A DNA stretch of 64,000 nt. Origin: Rhynchopus euleeides. Taxonomy: Eukaryota > Euglenozoa > Diplonemea > Diplonemida > Diplonemidae. This document shows positions 38,998 to 50,800 of this stretch, one piece after another (the first letter of the stretch is position 1; each line of letters begins with the position of its first letter). Under the pieces are notes generated by a model. It searched no databases. It worked only from the letters and a program-made list of their open reading frames with translations, and was not told where the DNA came from. Location of the stretch: positions 62,001 through 126,000 of the forward strand of contig OY723259.1 of NCBI GenBank assembly GCA_963210315.1. The letters are read 5' to 3'. The position numbers were made by a program, and so were the translations under genes.

Positions 38998-40822
38998 TGA
39001 AGTTATCCACCCACGTGGCCCCCTCTTCCTGTGGCAGGAGGACCCGGGCGGAGCGGTGCGCGATGCAGGGTGCGAATGACCACCCCATGCACAACGCTTT
39101 CAGACGTGTGCGGACATAATCCCCTCGACGGTCACCCACGTTCACCCCGAAGTATTCGCGGATTTCCGGGTGCACGGGAAACTGGTAGAACCAGCTCTTC
39201 CCATCAGCCAGTGCTGCCCAGCTGTGCGATGTAATTTGATCTATCACGTCGGTGATCGGAGGGAGGCGCATGTCGAATGGGTGCGTCATGAGGGCGTTGA
39301 GTGGTCTTCCATCCAGCACGAAACGCAAACCCCCCGACTTCTTTGGCACTGTGAATGCGTGCAGCACCAAACTCTGCGGGGCGGTCTCGAGGACTTCGAA
39401 ACCGATCAAAGCGCTGAGGTGTGTCCGCAGATGTCTTGAGACTTTGTCGCACGCGTCGGGCTGTGATTTAATCCGCTTGATGGCACCCGGGATGAACTTC
39501 GAGTAGAATGCCGCGGGGTCCGTGATCATGTCGAGGACGCCGTCAAGCTCCCCTGTGGTGTCCAGCTCCCGCAGCCTGTCGAGGTTCAAGAAACTGCTGC
39601 AGATCGGCGCGATGTAGTCCGTGCCCGGCGCCGGTGTGGATCTAGTGGCGGGGGGCCGCGCCCTCCGAGATGATACCCTCACTGCGAAGCAGTCGTCGTA
39701 CAGCGTGTCCAGGCCAGGCCCAAACGTGTCGTCATGCAGACCCGAGGCATCGACCTGCTCCTGTGACCCCTCTGGTGGAATGCTGCCGTCCCTCACGTAC
39801 TTTCGCGTTCTAGGTAGCCAGGACAGCGAGGGGATCTTTGCCCGCAGAAGGTGATTGGTCACTGTGTCCCCGTTCCGCGCATTTTTCGGGACGTGGCTGC
39901 CGTGCGTGACACCTGCTCCAGCGCCGCTGTCGGGCAGTACCTCAACATGGCCTCCTTTGTTGCGTGTCTGCTCAGTGTTTGGATGTCGTCCAACGGCGTC
40001 CCCTGCAGGGCCAAATGATGTATCGCTCCCCGACGTAGTGAATGTGGGGTCAGAGCAGGGTTGATGCGTTTCACCGCCCTCGCCACCTTGTGGTAAGACA
40101 CCCCCTCGAAAAGGCACTGCAGGGGGCTCGTTGTGGATGACAGGAGGCGGCGGAGACGTCCGAGCTGTTTTGGTGGCAGCTCCAGACCCGTGAAACGACC
40201 GAGCTTCCATGGGTCCCCCTTTGTGTTGCACCACTGCACCGCCACCACCCCGTCCGCCCGGATACGCACCTCCTTCGCCAACAAACCCCGCACGTCTGCC
40301 AGACGCGCCGCCCCCGCCCAGCAGATTGAGATGGCCAGCTGTACTAAACTCCGCCTCTCCGCTTCGATGATGTCTTCCACCTCCGGGGCCGTCGCAGGGG
40401 GCTTCTGCTGCTGGGCCCGCAGAGCACCCTGTTTCTTGAGTCCCCTTCTGTAATCCATGAGTTCCTGGCTCTCCCCGAGCTGCACCCCCTCGTACCGCTT
40501 CAGTGCCGCTCCGATGTTGACCGTGTACTGCAGCGCTGTGCTCCGTGTCCTCGAGTCGATGCATCGGAGTTTTGCCGTCCAGAGGATGATTGCCATGTCG
40601 TGGGAGATCCGCCCCCTCCCCTTTTCCCAGTTTTCCTTGAACCTTCGGTACCGTCTGTAACAGCTCCTGATGCTGCGCCAATATGACTCCGAGAGGCAGT
40701 CCGCCAGTGTCTGCCTTGCCGATCTTAAAATCTTCTCTCGCTGAGTTGTTGTCAGGGGGGGTTCTGTTGCTTCCCGCTGCATCGGTGCGGGAGGTGGAGG
40801 GACCGGCCTCAAGGCCAGTCAC
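38954..40822 (-). CDS. Retrotransposon reverse transcriptase region, copy 2
   Basis: Same predicted protein as 26,744-28,612, including the WVDN active-site motif and the frameshift at its end. RT homology starts at about 39,860. Confidence 0.78.
   Translation of the reverse strand: MTGLEAGPSTSRTDAAGSNRTPPDNNSAREDFKIGKADTGGLPLGVILAQHQELLQTVPKVQGKLGKGEGADLPRHGNHPLDGKTPMHRLEDTEHSAAVHGQHRSGTEAVRGGAARGEPGTHGLQKGTQETGCSAGPAAEAPCDGPGGGRHHRSGEAEFSTAGHLNLLGGGGASGRRAGFVGEGGAYPGGRGGGGAVVQHKGGPMEARSFHGSGAATKTARTSPPPPVIHNEPPAVPFRGGVLPQGGEGGETHQPCSDPTFTTSGSDTSFGPAGDAVGRHPNTEQTRNKGGHVEVLPDSGAGAGVTHGSHVPKNARNGDTVTNHLLRAKIPSLSWLPRTRKYVRDGSIPPEGSQEQVDASGLHDDTFGPGLDTLYDDCFAVRVSSRRARPPATRSTPAPGTDYIAPICSSFLNLDRLRELDTTGELDGVLDMITDPAAFYSKFIPGAIKRIKSQPDACDKVSRHLRTHLSALIGFEVLETAPQSLVLHAFTVPKKSGGLRFVLDGRPLNALMTHPFDMRLPPITDVIDQITSHSWAALADGKSWFYQFPVHPEIREYFGVNVGDRRGDYVRTRLKALCMGWSFAPCIAHRSARVLLPQEEGATWVDNFIVLGGVGGRSTEFV
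39859..40812 (-). CDS. Retrotransposon tyrosine recombinase, copy 2
   Basis: Identical predicted protein to 27,649-28,602, with all catalytic residues. It again overlaps the gag stop and has no ATG at the frame start. Confidence 0.9.
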   Translation of the reverse strand: MRPVPPPPAPMQREATEPPLTTTQREKILRSARQTLADCLSESYWRSIRSCYRRYRRFKENWEKGRGRISHDMAIILWTAKLRCIDSRTRSTALQYTVNIGAALKRYEGVQLGESQELMDYRRGLKKQGALRAQQQKPPATAPEVEDIIEAERRSLVQLAISICWAGAARLADVRGLLAKEVRIRADGVVAVQWCNTKGDPWKLGRFTGLELPPKQLGRLRRLLSSTTSPLQCLFEGVSYHKVARAVKRINPALTPHSLRRGAIHHLALQGTPLDDIQTLSRHATKEAMLRYCPTAALEQVSRTAATSRKMRGTGTQ

Positions 40823-41934
40823 TGCCGGTCCTTTCCCGGCTTTCCGCCCGGCGCCTTTCTGTCCCAGTCACGATCGCGAGTCGTAGGTGGTGCTGCCTGC
40901 TTCCTGTCGCGGCTGTGGGCCGGGACGGACCTCTGCTGGCGTGAGTTCCGGTAGTCACGGTCCCTCCTGTCCCCGTCCCGTCCGCGGTGCTCCCCCTCCT
41001 TCTTTGCCTCTTCAGCCACTCCTTTCAGCAGGCGCCGCTGGGCCGTCTCCGAGAAATCCTTTGGCGCGATGATTTCAGCCCTCGCCACGTACTCCCTCCG
41101 GTGCTTCGGGCCGTACAGCCCCAGCTGCGTAATCCCTGTCAGCTGGTTGATGTTGGAGTGCAGCATGCGGATGATGCCCTCCTTCGGGGGTTCGCCGTCG
41201 GTGATGAGGTCCAGTGTGTTCGTCAGTGTGCTGAGATACTGTGCGACGTCGTACTCGTACGCCTTCGCGTCCTCGATGTTCACGGGCAGGGCGTCTTCCC
41301 TGAAGGCCTTCCTGCATCTGTCCCGGATCTTCTCCCGGATCGCGGGCACCTCCAGGTCCCGCCATGTCCCCACTGTGTGAGGCGAGAACTCCGGTGCCAG
41401 GGTGGCCCCCAGCTGCTTTTTGAGATTTTTAGTCTCAAACTCCAGTTGCTGGATCCGCAAAAGGAGGGGGGGCTTCTCGCGCTCTAGCGTGTCCACCCGT
41501 TTTGCCAAAGCGGCGATCGTCGCGCGCAGTTCCCCCTGTGTGTCGACACCCGGCTGCCTCAGCGACGACTCGTCGTCCGACGCCCCCAGCGACGCGTCGT
41601 GGGGGTCCTCCGAGAGGGACAGGGAGTCGGGATCCCGAGTGTCCCCCGGGGGATTGTCGCGATGTTGCTCCATCGCGCACATCGGGCACACCCACGTCGG
41701 TTCCCCCAAACCCTGCACAAAATCCCCAGACACGTTTTTCGGGAGGAAAGCCCGGATGCAGGTCTTACAGGCCGCCCGCCCGCAAGTGCTGCAATGGCCC
41801 CTTCCCCGCGAGGTGTGCTCCGCCTGGCAGTGTGGCGTGAACACGCAGGTGTCCACTGCCACTTCCGGATCCCCGTACCCCGTCACGACTGGCACCCCCA
41901 ACCAGTCCATGTCGTGGGGGTGCATGTCCGACAT
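40819..41934 (-). CDS. Retrotransposon gag-like protein, copy 2
   Basis: Identical predicted protein to 28,609-29,724, with the same zinc finger, coiled coil and basic C-terminus. It starts immediately after array copy 2. Confidence 0.78.
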   Translation of the reverse strand: MSDMHPHDMDWLGVPVVTGYGDPEVAVDTCVFTPHCQAEHTSRGRGHCSTCGRAACKTCIRAFLPKNVSGDFVQGLGEPTWVCPMCAMEQHRDNPPGDTRDPDSLSLSEDPHDASLGASDDESSLRQPGVDTQGELRATIAALAKRVDTLEREKPPLLLRIQQLEFETKNLKKQLGATLAPEFSPHTVGTWRDLEVPAIREKIRDRCRKAFREDALPVNIEDAKAYEYDVAQYLSTLTNTLDLITDGEPPKEGIIRMLHSNINQLTGITQLGLYGPKHRREYVARAEIIAPKDFSETAQRRLLKGVAEEAKKEGEHRGRDGDRRDRDYRNSRQQRSVPAHSRDRKQAAPPTTRDRDWDRKAPGGKPGKDRQ

Positions 41935-42642
41935 GGGTGATCTAGCACCTGCGTCGAGTCTGCTCTGATCGCTCTGTCGTAGAAAAATTTCGGTGATCTA
42001 GCACCTGCGTCGAAGTCTGCTCTGGTCGCTCTGTGGTAAAAAGCGGTGATCTAGCACCTACGTCGAGTCTGCTCTGATCGCTCTGTCGTAAAAAACTCGG
42101 TGATTTAGCACCTGCGTCGAAGTCTGCTCTGGTCGCTCTGTGGTAAAAGGGGTGATCTAGCACCTACGTCGAGTCTGCTCTGATCGCTCTGTCGTAAAAA
42201 ATTCGGTGATCTAGCACCTGCGTCGAAGTCTGCTCTGGTCGCTCTGTGGTAAAAGGGGTGATCTAGCACCTACGTCGAGTCTGCTCTGATCGCTCTGTCG
42301 TAAAAAATTCGGTGATCTAGCACCTGCGTCGAAATCTGCTCTGGTCGCTCTGTGGTAAAAGGCGGTGATCTAGCACCTGCGTCGAAGTCTGCTCTGGTCG
42401 CTCTGTGGTAAAAGGCGGTGATCTAGCACCTACGTCGAGTCTGCTCTGATCGCTCTGTCGTAAAAAATTCGGTGATCTAGCACCTGCGTCGAAGTCTGCT
42501 CTGGTCGCTCTGTGGTAAAAGGCGGTGATCTAGCACCTACGTCGAGTCTGCTCTGATCGCTCTGTCGTAAAAAATTCGGTGATCTAGCACCTGCGTCGAA
42601 GTCTGCTCTGGTCGCTCTGTCGTAACAAACCGTGATCTAGCA
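41935..42642 (-). repeat. 53-bp tandem array, copy 2
   Basis: Same units, in the same order, as 29,725-30,432. Confidence 0.88.
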
Positions 42643-43460
42643 CGCACTGTTTTCTGCCTGGAAACGCCTGATCGCGAGTTGGCGATTAGTAAATCGCTTT
42701 ATTTTTTTTTTATTTTTTTTTATTTTATTTTATTTTCTCGCTGGCGCTAGTGATGTCGGCTGGCAGAAAAAACACACAACAAAAAACCCCCCCCCCGCGT
42801 GTCGAGTGACCTTACCTGTCTGAAGTACAGAAAATGTGTCGGGTTGGGTGGAGCATACACACACACATACACATATGTTCACACAACACAGGGCAAACCG
42901 CACAAACGTGTTCACACATCCGGCATCCTATGCGAAATACCCGCCGCTCCCCGGGAGCTGTTGCGGGAACCATCTGCTCTTCCGACCCACCGAGACTCTT
43001 GCCGTATTTTCTCTACCACACGGGGTGTGTTTTACCAAAAATAGTGCAAAAAAATATTTTTTCCCCAAATTCCTATTTTCATTCCGTGAAATAGATACAC
43101 GCCTGGTGACGTTCAGAACAAAATTCAGCACTTCTGTGCCCTCACCAGACACACGTCTGAAATCTCCGACACGGGCCCGGCACCACGGTCCTCCAGAACT
43201 GGGCATGACATCGGGAATCTCGTACAGATGGGAAAAGTATTGGGGCATCGGGATTGGGGGGTCGGCACCGCAGCCACACTCAAGCATCTTCTGGTGAGGA
43301 TCCCGGCCTCGCTTCCAGGCTGTCTGGTGAGGAGCACAGAGCGGGGGGCGGTGTCTGGAGGAGGGCCACGGAAGGTGAGGGCGGCAGGGTGCGGTGGGGT
43401 GGCGGCTCCCTCCGCCTCTGGTGATGGAGTCGCTGCCGGGCAGCTCGGTGTGGTGGTGCC

Positions 43461-43545
43461 CTACAGAACAGAGGCCACCAGGTCTTGCAGGGCAGGGCTG
43501 GCGTGGGCGGCGTTCTGTGGGTTCGCACGCACCGCAGCAAGCACC
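43461..43545 (-). pseudogene. Cut-off C-terminus of DUF4116 gene B
   Basis: Copy of 31,251-31,335 in the duplicated block. Confidence 0.8.
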
Positions 43546-44383
43546 GGATTGATTTTGTTTATAGACTGACTCATCCAGAGGATCCAGGGAGCCCGGCGCA
43601 ATTGCCAGACCCCCCAGACGGCCAGAAGACGCCGGTCTTCGCCGGGGCGGACCCAGCTAAAAGCTAACAGCAAGAACAGCAATAAAAAGGGAGAGCGTGC
43701 TCCTATCTCTGTGGGCTGGCGGGAAAAGGCTAAAAGGTAGAAAGGAAGGAAGCAATGTGCAACAAAATACGATTAATGCACTCGTTTGTTAACACCGCGC
43801 CGGTCGCATAATGCTGCGGTCGGATGAACGATTGACTGATCAACTCCAACCCAGTGGGCGTAAAAAGGAGAAGACGGGAACAACGGCTGGTCTAAACAGG
43901 ACGAACGGACACTCACCACCACAGGGTATTCCAGAGGCGTTCCTGGTCGCGGCTCGACTGGTCGAACAACAGGTGACGGGCAAAAGATCGTGGTGAAAAA
44001 GAACTAAAAGTAGGAAGGCGAAGGAAGGCAAAGCCGGAGGATCCACGTGTGCGGTGAACTTGTCCCACGTGCGCATGTGCGTTAAACTAGTCCCACGCGC
44101 CCCGGTGAAAAACACGTAACACGGTTGCCGCCCACAGTTTCTTCTGGCCACGCGGCGCGCTTCATGAGCGCCGCGTGCAGCCTGACTGGTCTTAGCGGCC
44201 TAAGCGAAACACCGGGTCTCCAGAGGGATACATCCAGCCTACACGCAATGCGCTACCTTAAGCCAAAGCGTGCAGCGTAGCTTACCTCAACGGTCTGTTC
44301 GCAAAGGCCCCCAGGGTTCACCACGTGGAGGTGCCAGCCGTAGTCGCCAGGTCCGCTCCCCTGACGACCCATCACCCCTGCAC
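43546..44383 (-). mobile_element. 838-bp retroposon, copy 2
   Basis: Copy of 31,336-32,173 with the same flanking 18-bp repeats (43,528-43,545 and 44,384-44,401). It was duplicated with the block, not inserted independently. Confidence 0.72.
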
Positions 44384-46452
44384 CGCACCGCAGCAAGCAC
44401 CACCTCGCGGTCTGCCTGCAGCTCTGCACTGGCAAAAGGGAGCAGCACAGGGGGTTCCTCCTCTCGTGCCTCATCCACGCAGAAAGCGGCAAGTGCTGCC
44501 CGCCTGTCAGCACGCACACTGTCCCCCGCATAGACGAAGTTGCACGGGTCGGCACGGATGGCAGCAAGTGCCACGTCCAGGTCGTCACGCAGCGCAGTGG
44601 ACATGTTGACGAACACGGCGGGAATCAATGCAATGGCTGCCAACACAACATCCTTGTCCTGCCGCAGTGGGCCACTGATGTCGGTGTAGCTGTGAGGACT
44701 GACGGCAATTGCCTGCATCACGAAGGACTTGTCAGATCGGAGTACCGCGCTCAGATGACCGAACGTCACCAGCCCCTGACGAAGTGCCTGCATGACGACA
44801 TCCTTGTCCTGCTGCAACGTCGCGCTCAGTTGGTGAAAGTCCCGCAGCCTCCGTTTTAAAAGTGCATGCATGGCAACATCTTTGTCCCCTCGCAGCGCCT
44901 CACTCACATCATTGAAAGACCCTCTCCGCAGGCGAATTACCTCTATCGCGAAACGTTTGTCCCCTCGCAGCGCCGCGCTCAGCTCACCGAAACCAACTCT
45001 CCTGCTCTTAAGTGCCTCCTCGGCTACATCCCTGTCCTGCTGCAACGTCGTGCTCAAGTGGTGAAAATCCTTCAGCGCGCCCGAAGAAAGTGCTCTAATG
45101 GCGACCTCTTTGTCCCCTTGCAGCGCCTCACTCAGATCATTGAAACGCACTGCTGCGTCATGATCAAGTGCCTCCATGACGACCTCTTTGTCCTGCTGCA
45201 ACGCCTCGTTCAGTTGATGAAAGTCGCGCAGATGATCCCGATCCAGTGCCTTCATGACGACCTCTTTATCCCCCCGCAGTGATGCCCTCAGATCATTGAA
45301 CCATGCTGCGTCATGATCAAGTGCTTTCACGACGACCTCTTTGTCCTCCTGCAACGCCGGACTCAGTTGGTGACAGTGGTCCAGCTTGCCCTCAGCAAGT
45401 GCCTTCATGACGACATCTTTATCCCCTCGCAGTGCTTCGCTCAGATCATTGAAACGCACTCTGTCCCAACCAAGTGCCTCCATGACGACGTCTTTGTCCT
45501 CCTGCAACGTCCGGGTCAGTTGGTGGAAGTCCCTCACGGAATGCGGTAAGCACTTCATGACGACCTCTTTGTCCTCTTGCAGCGCCTCGCTCAGATCATT
45601 GAAACGCACTCTGACATGATCAAGTGATTTCATGACGACAGCTTTGTCCTGCTGTAACGTGGCGCTCAGTTGGTGAAAGTGGCCCACCTTGCCCTCAGCA
45701 AATGCCTTCATGACGACCTCTCTGTCCTGCTGCAACGCCGTGTTCACGTCTGCCAACATCAGGACACTGTTGATCCCCAGTGCTTCGAGCACGAAGGCCT
45801 TGTCGCTGAGCCACACAGCGCTGTTTGCACAGTGCGGCACAGCAACGAGCGCAACGCTGCGCTGCTCCTGCAGGCTCTTGTCCACGACGTGTTGCCACAT
45901 CGACGCGTCCTGTGCCAACGCCGCGATGACGACATCTACGTCTGAACGCAGTTCGGGACTGGCACGTAGAAAGGCGATGGGGTCGCACCTCACGAACTGC
46001 AGCATCACCTCCTTGTCGTCGTGCAGCGAGGGGTGCACCCAGTGCGGCAGGATGGAACGTTCCACCGCGTTGTCGTCCTCTTCGTCTTCTTCATCGTCAC
46101 CGCCCTGCTTTCCCCTGAGGGCGCGTCTCAGGACCGCCAGAACGCAATCCCGCCGCTGCTGAGCCCACACTGGGATGGCGTCCATCTTCAGAGCACCCCT
46201 GCGCAGCTGCTCCACAAACTGCGCCACCCCACGCACCACCCCCACCCGGCACCCGCCCGAGAAGGCGGCGACGCTGCTGACACACTCCGCCCCGTCACAC
46301 GCGACGCGCTGCCCGCCAACGCTCAGCTCCACGTCCTCCCCGAACCCGAAGGCCTCGCCGCACCGCCGCTTCAGAGTAGACACCGTCGCATCGGGATCGA
46401 TCTCCAGAGGCTCCTCACGCCCTGACAGCGTGTCGATGGCGTGCACCTCCAT
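44287..46452 (-). CDS. Ubiquitin-like / DUF4116-repeat protein, gene B
   Basis: Duplicate of gene A (721 aa from the ATG at 46,452). The only protein difference I find is Asp to Ala in KMDDIPVW / KMDAIPVW, just after the ubiquitin-like domain. It carries the same altered C-terminus from the 838-bp insertion, so that insertion predates the block duplication. Confidence 0.85.
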   Translation of the reverse strand: MEVHAIDTLSGREEPLEIDPDATVSTLKRRCGEAFGFGEDVELSVGGQRVACDGAECVSSVAAFSGGCRVGVVRGVAQFVEQLRRGALKMDAIPVWAQQRRDCVLAVLRRALRGKQGGDDEEDEEDDNAVERSILPHWVHPSLHDDKEVMLQFVRCDPIAFLRASPELRSDVDVVIAALAQDASMWQHVVDKSLQEQRSVALVAVPHCANSAVWLSDKAFVLEALGINSVLMLADVNTALQQDREVVMKAFAEGKVGHFHQLSATLQQDKAVVMKSLDHVRVRFNDLSEALQEDKEVVMKCLPHSVRDFHQLTRTLQEDKDVVMEALGWDRVRFNDLSEALRGDKDVVMKALAEGKLDHCHQLSPALQEDKEVVVKALDHDAAWFNDLRASLRGDKEVVMKALDRDHLRDFHQLNEALQQDKEVVMEALDHDAAVRFNDLSEALQGDKEVAIRALSSGALKDFHHLSTTLQQDRDVAEEALKSRRVGFGELSAALRGDKRFAIEVIRLRRGSFNDVSEALRGDKDVAMHALLKRRLRDFHQLSATLQQDKDVVMQALRQGLVTFGHLSAVLRSDKSFVMQAIAVSPHSYTDISGPLRQDKDVVLAAIALIPAVFVNMSTALRDDLDVALAAIRADPCNFVYAGDSVRADRRAALAAFCVDEAREEEPPVLLPFASAELQADREVVLAAVRCRGDGSSGERTWRLRLAPPRGEPWGPLRTDR

Positions 46453-47097
46453 CCCACACTCCGGTGTGCCGAGGTCTGTTGGAGGGTGTGTGTGCACTGC
46501 CAGGACACAAACACACACAACAATGCAGGTGCAGCGTGTGAACCCTCTTGATGTAACAATCTGGATGGAGGGGGCTCGTGCACTTGTCCTCTGCCTCTAC
46601 ACAGCCTTGTGCCCAAACCAGTCTATGTCACCCTGTTTCTTTGCTTCTGGACATTGTGTCAGACACAACAACAGCATCCTGTGGAGGCTGTCTTCAGACG
46701 CGAGGGCAGAGCCAGCCAGAATACCCAGCAAGGAAGCACGACACGATGCACCACTCACCACACGGAAGAAAAGAAACAGAACTTGTTTGTTGACCGTATC
46801 CACCCCCTTCTGTAAGCAGTGCAGACACTTCTGTTGGGCAGTGTTGGTTGCTGGCCCATCTGCAAAGTACTGTTTTCCTCGCCCAACCCCCAACCTGATC
46901 TTTCCCCCGGAACGTCCTTCGAAGTGTCTTGCCTGCCTGAAGGACAGAAAGGGTGGTGGAGCACAGGAGAAAAATGAGTGGTGCTAGTCGTGTTGCAACG
47001 CTTGGAAAGTATTTCCTTCAATACACTGGCGTGTGTTGGTCTACATGATACTTGGCGCGTGCACCACCAAAGTGACCCACGATCAAACGTTGAAATA

Positions 47098-47516
47098 TAC
47101 AGCAGCAGTCTCTCGGGTCTTCCTCACAGATGATTTTTGCATTGATCGCTTCGACCCAACCCGTCAATCGACACGCTTTATTTCTAGCTATGCTAGCGAG
47201 TATCGGCTGGCGCAGAGAAGGCACACAATGCCCCCCCCCCCCACCCTTCCCCCACGTGTCGAGTCCCTTACCTGTCTGAAGTACAGAAACACGTAGCACA
47301 CACACACACACCACAACCACACCCACACAGTATTCACACATCCACATCATATGCAAATCCAATGAACGCGCAGTGCCGTAATTGCAGAGACACATCTCAC
47401 CTCATCACAGGTCGAGGTGTGTGCGTTTCACCACAACCTCTCCCCTCCCCATTCCCCCGTGTTCAGTGACATGTGTCGATAGTGTTCCATTTCACACAGT
47501 GTGTGGTTTACCAAAA
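47098..47516 (-). mobile_element. Solo A-B repeat, copy 2
   Basis: Copy of 34,888-35,307, one base shorter in its poly-C run. It lies at the same place relative to the 3' end of gene C as the decayed element does relative to gene D. Confidence 0.75.
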
Positions 47517-47816
47517 AGAAGAGGTTTTGAAACCCCCGTGAGGGGGTCTCGTTGGGTGTGTGGGTGGGTGCTGGCTGCCTCCCAGTCGACACTCACGGAC
47601 AGGTTTAGATATATTACCCCGCATCAGCGGTTTCAAGCAGGTCTCGTCTGCGTCCATCAGGAAGCGTCGGGACCAAATGTCTGGTGAGGAGCACAGAGCG
47701 GGGGCGGTGTCTGGAGGAGGGCCACGGAAGGTGAGGGCGGCAGGGTGCGGTGGGGTGGCGGCTCCCTCCGCCTCTGGTGATGGAGTCGCTGCCGGGCAGC
47801 TCGGTGTGGCGGTGCC

Positions 47817-50800
47817 CTACAGAACAGAGGCCACCAGGTCTTGCAGGGCAGGGCTGGCGTGGGCGGCGTTCTGTGGGTTCGCACGCACCGCAGCAAGCAC
47901 CACCTCGCGGTCTGCCTGCAGCTCTGCACTGGCAAAAGGGAGCAGCACAGGGGGGTCGCCCCATGTTGTCTCCTGGAAAGCGGCAAGTGCTGCCCGCCTG
48001 TCAGCACGCACACTGTCCCCCGCATAGACGAAGTTGCGCCGGTCGACACGGATAGCAGCAAGTGCCACGTCCAGGTCGTCACGCAGCGCAGTGGACATGT
48101 TGACGAACATGTCGGGCCACTTTGGAACAACTGCTGACACAACATCCTGATCCTGCTGCAGTGGGCTGCTGATATCCGCGTAGGTGACAGGAGTAATGGT
48201 GAGTGCCTCCATCACGAAGGGTTTGTCACCTCTGAGAGCCTCGCTCAGAGCAGCGAATGCCACCCTCCTCTGCCGAAGCGCCTCCATCACCACCCCTTTG
48301 TCCTCCTGCAACGCGGCGCTCAGTTGCCGAAAATCCTTCAGCGTGCCACAAACAAGGGCAGCCATGACGACCTCCTTGTCCTCCTGCAATGCCGGGCTCA
48401 TCTCTTGAAAGCAGTGCAGCCTGTGCGAGGCAAGTGCCATTATGACGACCTCTTTGTCCCCTCGCAGCGCCTCGCTCAGATGAGAGAACATCATTGTGAC
48501 AGGATGTGAAGACAGGGAGGTCTGCAGACATAACGCTTTCATGACGACCTCTTTGTCCCCTCGCAGTGCTCCGCTCAAATCACTGAAATTCATTGTGATA
48601 CGCCCGTCCTCAAGTGCTGCCACGACGACCTCCTTGTCCTGTTGCAACGTCGCGCCCAGTTGACGAAAATCCTTCACATAACCCTGCAATATTCCCTGCA
48701 TGACGACCTCTTTGTCCTCCTGCAACGCCGCGCTCAGTTGGTGAAAGTCCCGCAGGTTCAGCCGATACGAAGACAGTGCCTGCATGACGACCTCTTTATC
48801 CCCTCGCAGTGCCTCGCTGACATCACTGAACGCCACTCTGCTGAAACAGAGTGCCTGCGTGACGACCTCTTTGTCCCCTCGCAGCGCCTCGCACAGTTCG
48901 CTGAATATCACTCTGCAGCCACGAAGAGAACGAAGAGCTGTCAGGACGACCTCTTTGTCCTGCTGCAACGTCGCGTTCAGTTGATGAAAGTCGCGCAGAT
49001 GACCCCGATCCAGTGCCTCCATGACGACCTCTCTGTCCGCTCGCAGGGCTTCGCTCAGGCACTGGAAACTAATCGCGATGCCATAGGAATGGGTAAGTGC
49101 CTCCATGACGACCTGCTTGTCCTGTCGCAACGCCGCGCTCACTTCGTGGAAATCCGACACATGATCGTTAGCAAGTGCATTCATGGCAACCTCTTTGTCC
49201 CCTCGCAGTGCTTCGCTCAGAGACCTGAAATCAATCCTGATGCCAGACAGACAGGAAAGTGCCTCCATAACGACCTGCTTGTCCTGCTGCAACGCCGCGC
49301 TCAGTTGGTGAAAGTCTTTCAGACAGCCAGAAGACAATAACATCATGACGACCTCTTTATCCCCCTTCAGATCCTCGCTGACATCAGCGAAGGTCACTGC
49401 TACATGAGACGACTCATGCAGTGCCTTCATGACGACCTCCCTGTCCCCTCGCAGCTCCCTGCTGACGTCGCTGAAAGCCATCTCAGCGTTGTAACAACGA
49501 ATTGCCGCCATGACAACCTGCTTGTCCCCTCGAAGCGACACGCTGACATCACTGAAGTGAACTGCTGCATCACAACGCCAAGACAGTGCCCGCATGACGA
49601 CCTCTTTGTCCCCTCGCAGCGCCTCCCTGACATCACGGAAAAAGACTGTGACCCCCGACGCACCCAGTGCCTTCATGACGACCTCTTTGTCCCCTCGGAG
49701 CCCCTCGCTGACAGCGCTGAAAGGCATTGAGATAGAATCAAACGACTTCATGACAACCTCCTTGTCCCCACGCAGCGCCTCGCTGAGGGAGCCAAAATGT
49801 ACTTCAACACAACCAAGAGCCAGCATGACGACCTCTTTGTCCTCCTGCAACGCTGCGCTCAGATGGTGAAAGCTCTCCAGCTGACGGAACTCCAATGCCT
49901 TCATGACGACGTCTTTGTCCCCTCGCAGTGCCTCGCTGACATCACCAAAGTTCATTGCGACCTGACCCAATGCTTTCATGACAAACCCCTTGTCCCCACG
50001 CAGATCTTCGCAGAGATCCCTGCCTGCCTCGCCATTCTGCAGTGCCTTCATGACGACATCTCTGCCCTGCTGCAACGCCGTGTTCACATCCACCAACATC
50101 AGCGCACTGTTGCTCTCCAGTGCTTCGAGCACGAAGGCCTTGTCGCTGAGCCACACAGCGCTGTTTGCACAGTGAGGCACAGCAACGAGCGCAACGCTGC
50201 GCTGCTCCTGCAGGCTCTTGTCCACGACGTGTTGCCACATCGACGCGTCCTGTGCCAACGCCGCGATGACGACATCGGCGTCTGAACGCAGTTCGGGACT
50301 GGCACGTAGAAAGGCGATGGGGTCGCACCTCACGAACTGCAGCATCACCTCCTTGTCGTCGTGCAGCGAGGGGTGCACCCAGTGTGGCAGGATGGCGATG
50401 TCCTCCACCTCCTCGTCGGGCTCTTCGCTCTCTTGATCTCCGTCGCCGCCGTCCGGATATCCCTCGTCTTCACCGTCACCGCCCTGCTTTCCCCTGAGGG
50501 CGCGTCTCAGGACCGCCAGAACGCACTCCCGCCGCTGCTGAGCCCACACTGAGATGTCGTCCATCTTCAGAGCACCCCTGCGCAGCTGCTCCACAAACTG
50601 CGCCACCCCACGCACCACCCCCACCCGGCACCCGCCCGAGAAGGCGGCGACGCTGCTGACACACTCCGCCCCGTCACACGCGACGCGCTGCCCGCCAACG
50701 CTCAGCTCCACGTCCTCCCCGAACCCGAAGGCCTCGCCGCACCGCCGCTTCAGAGTAGACACCGTCGCGTCGGGATCGATCTCCAGAGGCTCCTCACGCC

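Larger units (their letters stand above)
37682..43040 (-). mobile_element. Tyrosine-recombinase retrotransposon, copy 2 (lacks outer B2)
   Basis: Same as copy 1 within the duplicated block: A2 37,682-37,994, B1 37,995-38,054, internal genes, array 41,935-42,642, A1 42,733-43,040. The outer B2 is absent because the duplicated block begins exactly at the edge of A2. It is therefore a product of segmental duplication, not of independent transposition. Confidence 0.85.
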
